A stretch of DNA of 64,000 nucleotides from Pseudomonas grandcourensis. Its GTDB lineage: Bacteria > Pseudomonadota > Gammaproteobacteria > Pseudomonadales > Pseudomonadaceae. The DNA is taken from NCBI RefSeq assembly GCF_039909015.1, contig NZ_CP150919.1, positions 3,572,501 to 3,636,500 on the forward strand, read 5' to 3'. How positions within the stretch are numbered: position 1 is the stretch's first letter; every line of letters begins with the position of its first letter. The notes below the pieces were generated by a model. The model did not search any database. It saw only the letters and a program-made list of their open reading frames with translations, and was not told where the DNA came from. Below are positions 18,489 to 27,305 of the stretch, piece by piece. The position numbers were made by a program, and so were the translations under genes.

Positions 18489-19465
18489 TTTTTCGAGGTC
18501 TCCACATGGCCGCCGAAGCCGAAGCGCTGGGCCGAGAGAACCTTGTCGCCAAAGGTACCTTGCCCACGGGAACGGTAGCGAGAGAACAGCGAGTTCGACA
18601 GCACCGGCACCGGCACCGCTTGCTCCATGGCAGCTTCGATGGTCCATTGACCTTCACCGCTGTCGGCCACGGACCCGGAGAAACCGTCGAGCTTCGGATC
18701 GCTGGCCAGGGCGTCGGCCGTCAGGTCCAGCAACCACGAGGACACCACGCTGCCACGGCGCCACACTTCGGCGATGTCGGCCACGTTCAGGTCGAAACGC
18801 TGGTCTTGCGGCAGGCTCTCGCTGTTTTTGGTCTTGAGAATGTCGAAGCCTTCTGCAAACGCCTGCATCATTCCGTATTCGATGCCGTTGTGGATCATCT
18901 TCACGAAGTGCCCGGAACCGGCCGGACCTGCGTGAATGTAGCCACGCTCGGCGCGATCGTCGTCGGACTTGCGGTCCTTGGTGCGCGGGATGTCGCCCAG
19001 GCCCGGAGCCAGGGTTGCGAACAGCGGGTCGAGGCGTTTAACGGTCTCGGCGTCGCCGCCGATCATCATGCAGTAACCGCGCTCCAGGCCCCAGACACCG
19101 CCGGACGTACCGACGTCGATGTAGTGCAGGCCTTTTTCCGACAAGGTCTTGGCCCGGCGGATATCGTCCTTATAGAAGGTGTTGCCGCCGTCGATGATGG
19201 TGTCGCCGGCTTCGAGCAAGGTGCTCAGGGTGTCGATGGTTTCTTCGGTCGGCGCGCCGGCCGGCAGCATGACCCAGACCGCTCGCGGTTTGGCCAGGCC
19301 GGCGACCAGCGCCGGCAGATCGGTGACGCCGGTGGAGCCCTCTGCGGCCAGGGCTTCGACAAAGGCGGTATTGCGATCGTAAACAACGGTGGTGTGCCCG
19401 TTGAGCATCAGGCGCCGCGCAATATTGCCGCCCATGCGGCCCAGTCCAATAATCCCGAGTTGCAT
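18485..19465 (-). CDS. gnd: 6-phosphogluconate dehydrogenase, decarboxylating (short YqeC-type)
   Basis: The 326-residue protein begins [19 protein letters not shown], a Rossmann fingerprint, and contains the active-site region [21 protein letters not shown] and the [21 protein letters not shown] helix. It is shorter than the 470-residue NADP enzyme and belongs to the short GndA/YqeC class, often NAD-preferring. It oxidises 6-phosphogluconate to ribulose-5-phosphate and CO2. It is first in a two-gene operon with zwf. A GGAG lies about 10 bases before the ATG. The 272 bases upstream hold no visible gene. Confidence 0.93.
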   Translation of the reverse strand: MQLGIIGLGRMGGNIARRLMLNGHTTVVYDRNTAFVEALAAEGSTGVTDLPALVAGLAKPRAVWVMLPAGAPTEETIDTLSTLLEAGDTIIDGGNTFYKDDIRRAKTLSEKGLHYIDVGTSGGVWGLERGYCMMIGGDAETVKRLDPLFATLAPGLGDIPRTKDRKSDDDRAERGYIHAGPAGSGHFVKMIHNGIEYGMMQAFAEGFDILKTKNSESLPQDQRFDLNVADIAEVWRRGSVVSSWLLDLTADALASDPKLDGFSGSVADSGEGQWTIEAAMEQAVPVPVLSNSLFSRYRSRGQGTFGDKVLSAQRFGFGGHVETSKK

Positions 19466-19737
19466 GTGCTGATGCTCCCTACTACAAATAAATGTGTGTC
19501 AAAGGTTATAGCCCAACGCGACTCATGAGGTTAGTCCAGAGCGTTGGCGTGAAGTTTCCGGGCATTGTGCCCGATCCTGATGGATAACGTCGGGAATCAA
19601 ACCGAAGACACAACGACCATGAAAAATAAAAAAGTTCCCTTCAGGGGCAAAAGAAATCAAAATTGGCGCCGATAGTAGGTCAGCCCCGGATTTCGAGGCG
19701 TACCTACAGTTGAGACACGCCATTTGCGAGGTGAGCA

Positions 19738-19920
19738 ATGGGCACAGTACATACCGCACTGCCAGCACAAACTCTTTATGTCACTATCCGTCGCGATGAA
19801 TTGCGCCAGTTGAAAGACGAACGCGATCAATTGAAACAGGAACTGGCGCAGCTGCGGCTGTTGCTGCAAGCCAATCAAGTGCAGCCCCTGGCTGTGGTGC
19901 AACGCGCCCCACTCGCCTGA
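19738..19920 (+). CDS. small coiled-coil protein
   Basis: This 60-residue protein is preceded by GAGGTGAG 3 bases before the ATG. A short N-terminal beta-like stretch (TLYVTIRRDEL) leads into a heptad-rich helix (residues about 20-45, LRQLKDERDQLKQELAQLRLLLQ) that predicts a parallel coiled coil. There is no signal or membrane segment. Codon usage is typical of the genome. It looks like a conserved Pseudomonas small protein of unknown role. Confidence 0.65.
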   Translation: MGTVHTALPAQTLYVTIRRDELRQLKDERDQLKQELAQLRLLLQANQVQPLAVVQRAPLA

Positions 19921-19934
19921 TTCCCTCCTTTGAA

Positions 19935-19960
19935 GCGGGAGCAGTCTGCACTGCTTCCGC
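19935..19960 (+). repeat. hairpin after the coiled-coil gene
   Basis: GCGGGAGCAG and CTGCTTCCGC form a 10-bp stem (one G-T pair) with a 6-base loop, 14 bases after the stop codon. No T-run follows on the plus strand, so termination is uncertain. Confidence 0.45.
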
Positions 19961-20121
19961 GCCGGCTCGCGACCTTCTCCGAGCAGGCTTCCCGCGCTAG
20001 CCATGAAGGCCGTTGGTGAAGTTCATTCCCATTTAACGGATTCGGCGGATAATGCCATTTCGACACTGCTTCATTGATTCATGGACGAAAGGCATCCGAC
20101 ATCTGTAGTGGGAGGCAAACC

Positions 20122-20331
20122 ATGAAACGCACCGCAATGATTCTCGCCGGCCTGATGGCCTTGGGCTCAACCAGCGCTTTTGCCGAAGGTGGAGCCGAAC
20201 GCATGCGCTATTACTTCGAAAGCCTGCGACTGGCCCAGCAAGAAGCTCTGGGCCACCCTATCCAGAGCACTGAGCTGCGGGTTCCGGACGATCAAACCGC
20301 ACAAATGACTGAAACCTACAGACCGAAATGA
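20122..20331 (+). CDS. small exported protein
   Basis: A 69-residue protein whose ATG at 20122 follows GGGAGG by 7 bases; longer in-frame starts lack this site. Residues 1-21 form a signal peptide (AMILAGLMALGSTSAFA-E). The mature part of about 48 residues is charged and helical at first (GGAERMRYYFESLRLAQQEAL) and polar at the end, with no cysteines. Such short periplasmic proteins are common in Pseudomonas; I do not know its function. Two hairpins, the second a good terminator, follow immediately. Confidence 0.7.
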   Translation: MKRTAMILAGLMALGSTSAFAEGGAERMRYYFESLRLAQQEALGHPIQSTELRVPDDQTAQMTETYRPK

Positions 20332-20375
20332 TCCATGGTCTTTTGACTGCGACGCCAGCGTCGCACAAGACTGTC

Positions 20376-20402
20376 GGGCGTCCTGATGGGCGCCCTTTTT
20401 TT
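20376..20402 (+). terminator. rho-independent terminator
   Basis: GGGCGTCC and GGGCGCCC pair over 8 bp (one G-T) with a TGAT loop and are followed by a run of seven T residues. A second perfect hairpin (TGCGACG/CGTCGCA) sits 10 bases upstream. It serves the small exported protein gene and may also face the convergent GNAT gene. Confidence 0.85.
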
Positions 20403-20412
20403 GCCTGTTGAA

Positions 20413-20904
20413 TCAGAGACTCTTGATCCAGAACAGCATCTGTCCATGGGCCGGGTCGAACATGCCGGGGGCGAAACCGGCTTTTTCATAGGCCCCCTGG
20501 GCCACAGCGTTGCCTTCCAGCACTTCCAGGGTGAGCTTGCAGCAGCCGCGCTGACGGGCGATGTCCTCGACCTTTTGCAGCATCTTCTGGCTCAAGCCCA
20601 GGCCGCGAAATTTTTTCACCACCGCCACATCGTGCACATTGACCAGCGGTCGGCAGGCAAAGGTCGAGAACCCCTCGAAGCAATTGACCAGCCCGGCCGG
20701 CTCGCCACCGACAAAAGCCAGCACACTGAAAGCGTGGGGACGCCGGGCAAGTTCTGCCGGGAGTTGCTCCAGTACATTGGCCGGCAATGGCTGGCCGCCT
20801 CCCATCGGGTCCTCGGCGTAGTGGTTCAACACCAGACAAATAGCCTCGGCATGCACCGGATTGGTGTAACTGGCCTGAAGCACAAGAATTTCTGCGGAGT
20901 CCAT
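20413..20904 (-). CDS. GNAT family N-acetyltransferase
   Basis: The 163-residue protein has the GNAT core: VNVHDVAVVKKFRGLGLSQKMLQKVEDIA, where the R/Q-x-x-G-x-G/A acetyl-CoA loop reads KKFRGLGL near residue 100, and the C-terminal motif B NAVAQGAYEKAGF. It transfers an acetyl group from acetyl-CoA to an unknown amine. I placed the start at 20904, 6 bases after GAGG; an in-frame ATG two codons upstream sits too close to that site. It is monocistronic and faces the small exported gene across a terminator. Confidence 0.88.
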   Translation of the reverse strand: MDSAEILVLQASYTNPVHAEAICLVLNHYAEDPMGGGQPLPANVLEQLPAELARRPHAFSVLAFVGGEPAGLVNCFEGFSTFACRPLVNVHDVAVVKKFRGLGLSQKMLQKVEDIARQRGCCKLTLEVLEGNAVAQGAYEKAGFAPGMFDPAHGQMLFWIKSL

Positions 20905-21020
20905 TTCCATCCTCGATCACACATGAAGTAGCCCCCAGCATGCAGTCACGCTGAAGTGCCGGCAGACCATAGCGCGAGCACTGTGCCAACGACAATCGCA
21001 ACCGCGTAAATCTTTGGCGC

Positions 21021-21602
21021 TCAGGCGCCCCAGATCAAGGCTTCAGTCCATCCCAACTCGGCATAATCCTCAGCCCGCAAGTGCGACTCACCGGCGCAGA
21101 AAAACTCGTCGAGTTGCGGTGGCTGGACCGAAGTACCGCTGAGCATGGCGTGAACCTGACCGCGGTGATGGATCTGGTGTTCAAACAAATGGGACAGCAG
21201 GCGCAAGCGACTGTCGTGTTGCGGGGTGTCCCGGGCGATGGTCACGATTTTGCCGAGGTCGGCGTCGCGCATCTGCTCGCAGTAGGCGATCAGCCGGCGG
21301 TCGACGTGGGCCTGCTCGCCAACCAGGTCCGACGCCATGAGACAGGGTTCGTCCTCCTTGAAAAACACCCGGCAATCGGGATGCGGGTCGTCGCCGCGCA
21401 GTTCGCGCTCCAGGGCGTCCACATAAAACCAGTCACAGGTCAGGATGTGGTTGAGGGTGGCGCGGATCGTGGGGAAGAAGCTGACCCGGGGTGCGCTCAG
21501 TTCCTGCGGGCTCAACTGACGCCAGGCCTTGGCCAGTCGGTGATTGGCCCAGGCATTCTGATAGGCCATGGTCAGCAAATGGTGCGACAGGGGCTGATTC
21601 AT
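21021..21602 (-). CDS. DinB family protein
   Basis: The 193-residue four-helix protein shows the DinB-like layout: an N-terminal YQNAWANHRLAKAW helix, a conserved TLNHILTCDWFYVDALE helix with the first metal-binding histidine, and HLFEHQIHHRGQVHAML near residue 140 with the remaining histidines. The three histidines usually bind a divalent metal. Family members act as thiol-dependent transferases or hydrolases, but the substrate here is unknown. It ends 18 bases after... the zapE gene lies just upstream on the same strand, 26 bases away, so cotranscription is likely. Confidence 0.85.
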   Translation of the reverse strand: MNQPLSHHLLTMAYQNAWANHRLAKAWRQLSPQELSAPRVSFFPTIRATLNHILTCDWFYVDALERELRGDDPHPDCRVFFKEDEPCLMASDLVGEQAHVDRRLIAYCEQMRDADLGKIVTIARDTPQHDSRLRLLSHLFEHQIHHRGQVHAMLSGTSVQPPQLDEFFCAGESHLRAEDYAELGWTEALIWGA

Positions 21603-21628
21603 CTTCGCTGCTCCCGATCAAATCCCGA

Positions 21629-22747
21629 TCAAACTTCGGCAAACCGCTGCAGTTGCATTTCCTGCAATCGACTGAGGGTGCGGCGGAACGGGAATTCCAG
21701 ATAACCCTCGGTGTAAAGCGACGCCATTGGCACTTGCGCTTCAAGGTACAGCGGCACCTTGCGGTCGTAGCACTCGTCCACCAGGGCAATGAACCGTCGC
21801 ACGCCGTCGTCATGCACCGACAACTGCGGCAACTCGCGATCCCCCGCGTCCACCCGCTCGACACCGTCCTCGGTGCCACGGGCAATGCGCCCGGCGCGCT
21901 TCTGTGCGCTGAGGTTGGGCACGTCACTCAACAGAATAGCGCCGTAGGTATCGCACAGGGCGATGAAATCCATGGCCGCGAAGGGTTGCTCGCACAGCGC
22001 GGCGTAACGGGTCCAGAGCACCGTCGGGCTGGCCTTGACCACCCCGAGGGAGCGGTAGCCGACCTCTATCGGCTCGCTCGATACCGACTGGCCGACGCTC
22101 AACACCTGGAACACTTCACCCAGCGCGCCCGGCCTGCCGGGCTCGGCCACCCAGTAGCGTTGCGTACCGGCCCCCGGATGCAGGCGATGGTCTTCCCCGC
22201 CATCCACCGCAATCACCTGCATGTGCTGCTTGATCGCCGCGATGGCGGGCATGAAACGGTCGCGATTGAAGCCGTCGGCGTACAACTGATCCGGCGGCAG
22301 ATTGGACGTGCAGACCACCACCACGCCCTGTTCGAACATCACCTGGAACAGGCGACCGAGGATGATCGCGTCGCCGATGTCATTGACGAACAGTTCGTCG
22401 AAGCACAGCACCCGTACTTCTTCGGCCAGCTCACGGGCCAACGCCTTGAGCGGGTCGGCAGTGCCGGTCAGTTGAAACGAACGCTGGTGCACCCAGCCCA
22501 TGAAGTGGTGAAAGTGCTGGCGCCGCGCCGGTACCCGCAGGCTTTGGTAGAACTGGTCCATCAACCAGGTCTTGCCCCGCCCCACCGGCCCCCACAGGTA
22601 CACGCCGGAAATGGGCGAACGGCCTTCATGCAGCGCTTCGTGGCACTTTTGCAGGGCCCACACGGCATGTTCCTGGGCCTCGTCCTGGACGAAGCCCTTT
22701 TGTTCGATGGCATGCTGCCAGGCGCTTAAGGGGGAATCGATAGTCAT
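21629..22747 (-). CDS. zapE: cell division protein ZapE (AFG1-like ATPase)
   Basis: The 372-residue protein is a P-loop ATPase of the AFG1 family with Walker A GPVGRGKT at residues 53-60, Walker B LCFDELFV near residue 130 and the sensor/arginine-finger region near ATSNLPPDQLYADGFNRDRF. In E. coli, ZapE joins the Z-ring late in division and is needed under heat or low oxygen. I placed the start at 22747 (MTIDSPLSAWQHAI), the usual family beginning. A DinB-type gene follows 26 bases downstream. Pseudomonads carry more than one AFG1-like gene, so the exact paralogue is not settled. Confidence 0.88.
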   Translation of the reverse strand: MTIDSPLSAWQHAIEQKGFVQDEAQEHAVWALQKCHEALHEGRSPISGVYLWGPVGRGKTWLMDQFYQSLRVPARRQHFHHFMGWVHQRSFQLTGTADPLKALARELAEEVRVLCFDELFVNDIGDAIILGRLFQVMFEQGVVVVCTSNLPPDQLYADGFNRDRFMPAIAAIKQHMQVIAVDGGEDHRLHPGAGTQRYWVAEPGRPGALGEVFQVLSVGQSVSSEPIEVGYRSLGVVKASPTVLWTRYAALCEQPFAAMDFIALCDTYGAILLSDVPNLSAQKRAGRIARGTEDGVERVDAGDRELPQLSVHDDGVRRFIALVDECYDRKVPLYLEAQVPMASLYTEGYLEFPFRRTLSRLQEMQLQRFAEV

Positions 22748-22906
22748 GGGCGGCAGTATGCCATTGCGCATGGATAACGCGACCAGTGATCGGCGCTTTT
22801 ATGCAGAAAGGAAAAGCGCCTTGACGCATTAAATTACTAGCATCATATTTGATAGATGTTATTGAAAATCTATTAATCCTTGTCGCCATCCCTCTGGAGT
22901 CATCCC

Positions 22907-23959
22907 ATGCATTACAAAGTTTTCGGTCGTAAAACCGGCTTGCGTGTTTCCGAACTGGCGCTGGGCGCCGGTAACTTCGGTACCGGCTGGGGCCATGGCG
23001 CCGAGCGTGACGAAGCCAAGCGGATTTTTGATGGCTACCTGGAAGCCGGTGGAAATTTCATCGATACCGCCAACGGTTATCAGGGCGGGCAGTCCGAGGC
23101 CATGCTCAGCGAATTCATTGCCGCAGAACGGGACCGCCTGGTCATCGCCACCAAATACACCCTCGGGACTACACCGGCGGCCGGTATTTCCCACACCGGT
23201 AACAGCCGCAAGAACATGGTGCGCGCCGTCGAAGAAAGCCTCAAACGGCTGAAGACCGAACATATCGACCTGTTCTGGGCGCACATGAGTGATGGCGTCA
23301 CGCCGATGGAAGAGATCCTGCGTGGTTTCGACGATCTGGTCAGTGCAGGCAAGATTCATTACGCCGGGCTGTCGAACTTCCCCGCGTGGCGCATCGCCCG
23401 TGCCGACCTGCTGGCCGAGGTGCGCGGTTTTGCACCGATTGTTGCGATCCAGGTCGAGTACAGCCTCGCCGAACGCACCGCCGAGCGTGAACAACTGCCG
23501 ATGGCCGAAGCCCTGGGCCTGGCCGCGACTTTGTGGTCGCCACTGGGTGGTGGCTTCCTGACTGGCAAGTATCGCAACAGTGAGGGCGACAATCGCGCGA
23601 ACAAACTCGGCGTGTTGATCCACGCCGAAAAAAGCGCCCGCGAAACCGCCCTGCTCGACACCTTGATCGATGTCGCCGCAGAACTGGACGCCAGCCCGAC
23701 CCACGTGGCCATTGCCTGGTTGCGGGAAAAGGCCAAACGCTCGGCCACAACACTGATTCCGATCCTCGGTTCCCGGACCCGGGAGCAACTGGACGCCACA
23801 TTGGGCGCGCTGAATGTGCAGTTGAGCACCGAGCAACTGGCACGACTGGACGGTGTCAGTGATGTGGCCAAAGGCGTGCCGCACGAATCCATTTCCGGTT
23901 CGTCCGCACGGTTCAGCGGGGGGCAGATCCTCGACCTGCCAATCGTTCCGGTGGCGTGA
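22907..23959 (+). CDS. aldo/keto reductase
   Basis: A 350-residue TIM-barrel oxidoreductase that starts MHYKVFGRKTGLRVSELALGAG. The catalytic Asp and Tyr lie in IDTANGYQGGQSE, the Lys in VIATKYT and the His in DLFWAHMSD. The NADPH-binding end reads TLIPILGSRTREQL. It is of the YghZ/AKR-11 to AKR-13 type that reduces small aldehydes and ketones; the true substrate is unknown. It is divergent from zapE across an AT-rich stretch of about 160 bases that probably holds both promoters. A REPIN follows the stop codon by 13 bases. Confidence 0.9.
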   Translation: MHYKVFGRKTGLRVSELALGAGNFGTGWGHGAERDEAKRIFDGYLEAGGNFIDTANGYQGGQSEAMLSEFIAAERDRLVIATKYTLGTTPAAGISHTGNSRKNMVRAVEESLKRLKTEHIDLFWAHMSDGVTPMEEILRGFDDLVSAGKIHYAGLSNFPAWRIARADLLAEVRGFAPIVAIQVEYSLAERTAEREQLPMAEALGLAATLWSPLGGGFLTGKYRNSEGDNRANKLGVLIHAEKSARETALLDTLIDVAAELDASPTHVAIAWLREKAKRSATTLIPILGSRTREQLDATLGALNVQLSTEQLARLDGVSDVAKGVPHESISGSSARFSGGQILDLPIVPVA

Positions 23960-23971
23960 CACCCATTAAAA

Positions 23972-24063
23972 CTGTGGGAGCGAGCTTGCTCGCGATGGCG
24001 GTCTTGCATTCAACATCTCTGTTGGCTGGCAGGGCCTCATCGCGAGCAAGCTCGCTCCCACAG
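23972..24063. repeat. REPIN (inverted pair of REP elements)
   Basis: CTGTGGGAGCGAGCTTGCTC followed by GCGATGGCGG and, about 50 bases on, the reverse complement ending in CTCGCTCCCACAG. The two REP hairpins point toward each other and could pair along the full length. It lies between the convergent ends of the aldo/keto reductase and agmatinase genes. Confidence 0.92.
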
Positions 24064-24074
24064 GGTTGGGTGTT

Positions 24075-25034
24075 TTACTTATCGACCTTATGTTTTGCCG
24101 CATACAGACACAGCATCTCCATCGCCAGCGTCGCCGCCGCCAGTGACGTGATCTCCGCGCTGTCATAGGCCGGTGCCACTTCCACCACGTCCATGCCCAC
24201 CAGGTTGATCCCGCGCAGACCGCCGAGAATCTCTAGCGCCTGCACTGTGCTCAAGCCGCCGCACACCGGTGTTCCGGTACCCGGTGCGAACGCTGGATCA
24301 AGGCAGTCGATGTCGAAGGTCAGGTACACCGGGTTGTCGCCGACCCGCGCGCGAATCGCTTCGACAATCGCCTCGCAGCCACGGCGATGCACCTGCCGCG
24401 CGTCCAGCACCTGAAAGCCCTGGTGATCATCGTTGGTGGTGCGCAAGCCGATTTGCACCGAGCGCGACGGATCCACCAGCCCTTCTTTGGCCGCGTGCCA
24501 AAACATGGTGCCGTGGTCGATGCGCTTGCCCTCTTCGTCCGGCCAGGTGTCGCTGTGGGCGTCGAAATGGATCAGCGACAGCGCCCCGTGCTTGCGGGCA
24601 TGGGCCTTGAGCAGCGGATAGGTGATGAAATGGTCGCCGCCAAAGGTCAGCATCGCCGTGCCGGCATTGAGGATGTGCTCGGCGTGGGCCTCTATCAATT
24701 CGGGCGTCGACTGCGGCGAACCGTAGTCGAAATCACAATCGCCGTAATCGATGACCGCCAGGTGATCGAACGGATCAAACGTCCACGGCCAGTGCCGTTC
24801 CCAGGCGATCCCGGCAGAGGCGGCGCGAATGCCCCGAGGTCCGAAGCGTGCGCCGGGGCGGTTGCTGGTGGCTGTGTCGAACGGCACGCCACTGACGGCC
24901 ACATCAACGCCACGCAAGTCACGACTGTAGCGTCGACGCATGAAACTGGTGATACCGGCGTAGGTACTTTCGGCGGCCGTGCCGTACAGGCTGTCACGGG
25001 TAAGGGCTTGATCGTTCTGCATCGGGACGTCCAT
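24075..25034 (-). CDS. speB: agmatinase-family ureohydrolase
   Basis: The 319-residue protein has all ureohydrolase manganese-site motifs: FGGDHFITYPLL near residue 135, IHFDAHSDTW near residue 160 and TFDIDCLDPAFAPGTGTP near residue 240. It follows AAGGAG by 7 bases. The family hydrolyses agmatine to putrescine and urea; Pseudomonas paralogues instead use 4-guanidinobutyrate or 3-guanidinopropionate, and the sequence alone does not separate them by eye. The next gene upstream on the same strand, 20 bases away, encodes a polyamine-binding protein, so uptake and breakdown of a guanidino compound or polyamine is likely. A divergent LysR gene is the probable regulator. Confidence 0.87.
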   Translation of the reverse strand: MDVPMQNDQALTRDSLYGTAAESTYAGITSFMRRRYSRDLRGVDVAVSGVPFDTATSNRPGARFGPRGIRAASAGIAWERHWPWTFDPFDHLAVIDYGDCDFDYGSPQSTPELIEAHAEHILNAGTAMLTFGGDHFITYPLLKAHARKHGALSLIHFDAHSDTWPDEEGKRIDHGTMFWHAAKEGLVDPSRSVQIGLRTTNDDHQGFQVLDARQVHRRGCEAIVEAIRARVGDNPVYLTFDIDCLDPAFAPGTGTPVCGGLSTVQALEILGGLRGINLVGMDVVEVAPAYDSAEITSLAAATLAMEMLCLYAAKHKVDK

Positions 25035-25054
25035 TGAAGGCTCCTTCTCTTTTC

Positions 25055-26146
25055 TTATTGGCGGCTACGGAAAGTGGTCCACAAGCGGGTGCGCTGGCGC
25101 ATGTCCTTGAGGCTCATGCTGCGGTCGGCGTACAGCCGTTCCCGCACGTCGGCCAGCGGGTAGATGTCCGGATCGGTGCGCACCGCTTCATCCACCAGCG
25201 GCGTGGCGGCCTGGTTGGCGGTGGCGAAGAACAAGGTGTTGGTCAGTGCCGCGACGGACTCGGGGCGCAACATGAACTCGATAAAGGCGCGGGCGGCTTC
25301 GGGGTGCGGCGCATCCTTGGGAATCGCCAGGTTGTCCTGCCACACGAGGGTGCCTTCCCTGGGAATCCGGTAGGCGATTTCATAGGGTTTTTCGGCCTTG
25401 CGTGCCTGGTCGGCGGCCATGCTCGCGTCGCCGTTATAGGTCAGCGCCAGGCACACGCTGCCATTGGCCAGATCGCTGATCTGCCGCCCGGTGGCGACGT
25501 ACAGTACGTTCGGCTGTAGCTGATGCAGCAACGCCTCGGCGGCTGACAGATCGTTCTTGTCCGTGCTGTAGGGATCTTTACCCAGATAATGCAGCGCCAG
25601 CCCGATCACCTCCTGGGGCGAGTCGAGAATGGCGATGCCGCAGTCCTTCAACTTGCTCGCGTACTCGGGTTTGAACAGCAGGTCCAAGCTGTTGAGCGGC
25701 ACGTCCGGCAAGCGCTGCTTGACCGCCTCGACGTTCATGCCCAAACCCAGGGTGCCCCAGGTGTAAGGCACGCCATAGCGGTTACCCGGGTCGACAGCGG
25801 CGAGTTTTTCCAGCAAGTCCGGATCGAGGTTGGCGTAACCCTTGAGTCCTTCGTGGGGAATCGGTTTCAACGCCCCCGCCGCAAGACCCCGGGCCAGCAC
25901 GCTGGAGGACGGCACCACCACGTCATAACCGCTGCCGCCGGTGAGCAACTTGGTCTCCAGTACTTCCGAAGAGTCGAAGGTGTCGTAGCGCACGTGGATC
26001 CCCGTCTCCTGCTCGAACCGTTGCAGGGTTTCGGGGGCCACGTAATCGGCCCAACTGTACAGATTGACCACCTTGTCCTCGGCCTGGGCCGAAATGGCGA
26101 CGGCGAGCAACAGCGCGGGTAAACACAGCTTGAACATGGGAGCCAT
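25055..26146 (-). CDS. polyamine ABC transporter substrate-binding protein (PotF/SpuD-like)
   Basis: The 363-residue periplasmic protein has a signal peptide (LPALLLAVAISAQA-E, cleaved near residue 22 of the chosen start) followed by VVNLYSWADYVAPETLQRFEQETG, the classical PotF/SpuD opening in which the Trp and Asp contact polyamine. YTWGTLGLGMN and TYNGDA are further ligand-site segments. No permease or ATPase gene is nearby, so it must share a transporter encoded elsewhere or act as a sensor. It is the first gene of an operon with the agmatinase. The start codon is uncertain between 26146 and the ATG three codons later. Confidence 0.87.
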   Translation of the reverse strand: MAPMFKLCLPALLLAVAISAQAEDKVVNLYSWADYVAPETLQRFEQETGIHVRYDTFDSSEVLETKLLTGGSGYDVVVPSSSVLARGLAAGALKPIPHEGLKGYANLDPDLLEKLAAVDPGNRYGVPYTWGTLGLGMNVEAVKQRLPDVPLNSLDLLFKPEYASKLKDCGIAILDSPQEVIGLALHYLGKDPYSTDKNDLSAAEALLHQLQPNVLYVATGRQISDLANGSVCLALTYNGDASMAADQARKAEKPYEIAYRIPREGTLVWQDNLAIPKDAPHPEAARAFIEFMLRPESVAALTNTLFFATANQAATPLVDEAVRTDPDIYPLADVRERLYADRSMSLKDMRQRTRLWTTFRSRQ

Positions 26147-26247
26147 GACGAACACCTGACCAGAGGAAGTGGTGGCAGGATGCGTCGTCGGATACATTGG
26201 TGAAATATCAAGTTAATTAACCTGACTTTATGAAGGATTAATGTTTA

Positions 26248-27141
26248 ATGCTCGGCCAACTCCACGATCTGGATCTGCAATTGTTGCGTCTGTTTGTCAG
26301 CGTGGTGGAGTGCGGCGGCTTCAGCGCCGCCCAGGGCGAGTTGGGGTTGAGCCAGTCGAGCATCAGCCAGCAAATGGCCAAACTGGAAACCCGCCTGGGC
26401 TATCGGCTATGCAGTCGCGGCAAAGGTGGGTTCAGGGTCACGCCCAAGGGCGAACAACTGCTCAGCGCCACCCGTGGATTGTTCCAGTCCATCGAAGCCT
26501 TCCGTCATCAATCCAACGGCGTGGCCGGGCGCTTGATCGGCGAAGTGCGCCTGGGCCTGTCCGAAGCCCTGGATCAATCGGTGCTGCAACGGGTGGCCGA
26601 GGCGATCCGGCGCTTCCGTGAACGGGACGAGTCAGTGCGCATCGAACTGATCAGCGCCATGCCCGGCGAAATGGAACGACTGCTGCTGCAACAGCGGCTG
26701 GACCTGGCCATCGGCTACTTCTCGCAAGTGCAAAGCGCGTTTGACTACCGCCAACTGTTCATTGAAACCCAGCATCTGTATTGCGCCCCCGGCCATCCAC
26801 TGTTCACCAACCCGGCCCCCGACAATCAGGATCTGCAGACCTGCGACCGGGTCGATCACCCCTACCGTTTCCTGCGCAGTGACGAACCCTTCCAGGGCAA
26901 GTTGTGTTCGGCGCGCTCCGAACAAGTGGAAGGCACCCTCGCCTTCATCCTTTCCGGCAAGCATGTCGGTTACTTGCCCAGCCACTTCGCCCGTGGCTGG
27001 GAAGACAAGGGTCTGCTCAGGGCCGTGCGCCGAGGCGACATGAGTTTCGATGTCGCGTTTCATCTGGCCCGGCACCGGGCTCAGGTGGCCGGCGATGCAC
27101 AAAAGGCGTTCGAAGAGGATCTGCTCGCAGCGTTTGCCTGA
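26248..27141 (+). CDS. LysR-family regulator of the agmatinase/polyamine operon
   Basis: A 297-residue LysR protein. The N-terminal helix-turn-helix (FSAAQGELGLSQSSISQQMAKLETRLG, about residues 23-49) is followed by a linker helix and an effector domain beginning near residue 95. It is transcribed away from the substrate-binding protein gene with about 100 AT-rich bases between them, the usual arrangement in which a LysR protein activates its divergent target in the presence of the pathway substrate. Here that would be agmatine, guanidinobutyrate or a polyamine; this is inferred from position. Confidence 0.88.
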   Translation: MLGQLHDLDLQLLRLFVSVVECGGFSAAQGELGLSQSSISQQMAKLETRLGYRLCSRGKGGFRVTPKGEQLLSATRGLFQSIEAFRHQSNGVAGRLIGEVRLGLSEALDQSVLQRVAEAIRRFRERDESVRIELISAMPGEMERLLLQQRLDLAIGYFSQVQSAFDYRQLFIETQHLYCAPGHPLFTNPAPDNQDLQTCDRVDHPYRFLRSDEPFQGKLCSARSEQVEGTLAFILSGKHVGYLPSHFARGWEDKGLLRAVRRGDMSFDVAFHLARHRAQVAGDAQKAFEEDLLAAFA

Positions 27142-27182
27142 ATTTGCCTTGGTCTAAGCTGTAACAATACCGGACACCGACA

Positions 27183-27236
27183 TGCAAAAATGCACAGACA
27201 ACCTGCACTTATCTAGGTTGTACAAGGCAAATTTGC
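27183..27236. promoter_or_regulatory. cluster of palindromes upstream of the acyl-CoA operon
   Basis: Within 54 bases lie TGCAAAAATGCA, the inverted arms ACAACCT and AGGTTGT (27198-27221, 10-base spacer) and the perfect palindrome GCAAATTTGC (27227-27236). They sit 70-120 bases before the start of the hydrolase gene, a good place for an operator. The regulator is unknown and is not encoded next to the operon. Confidence 0.45.
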
Positions 27237-27305
27237 ACTGATACGATCCGCCATCGCTCGCGCGCGAGCATCTCGATAAAGAACAATAAAAGCAGGGAGT
27301 TAGTG

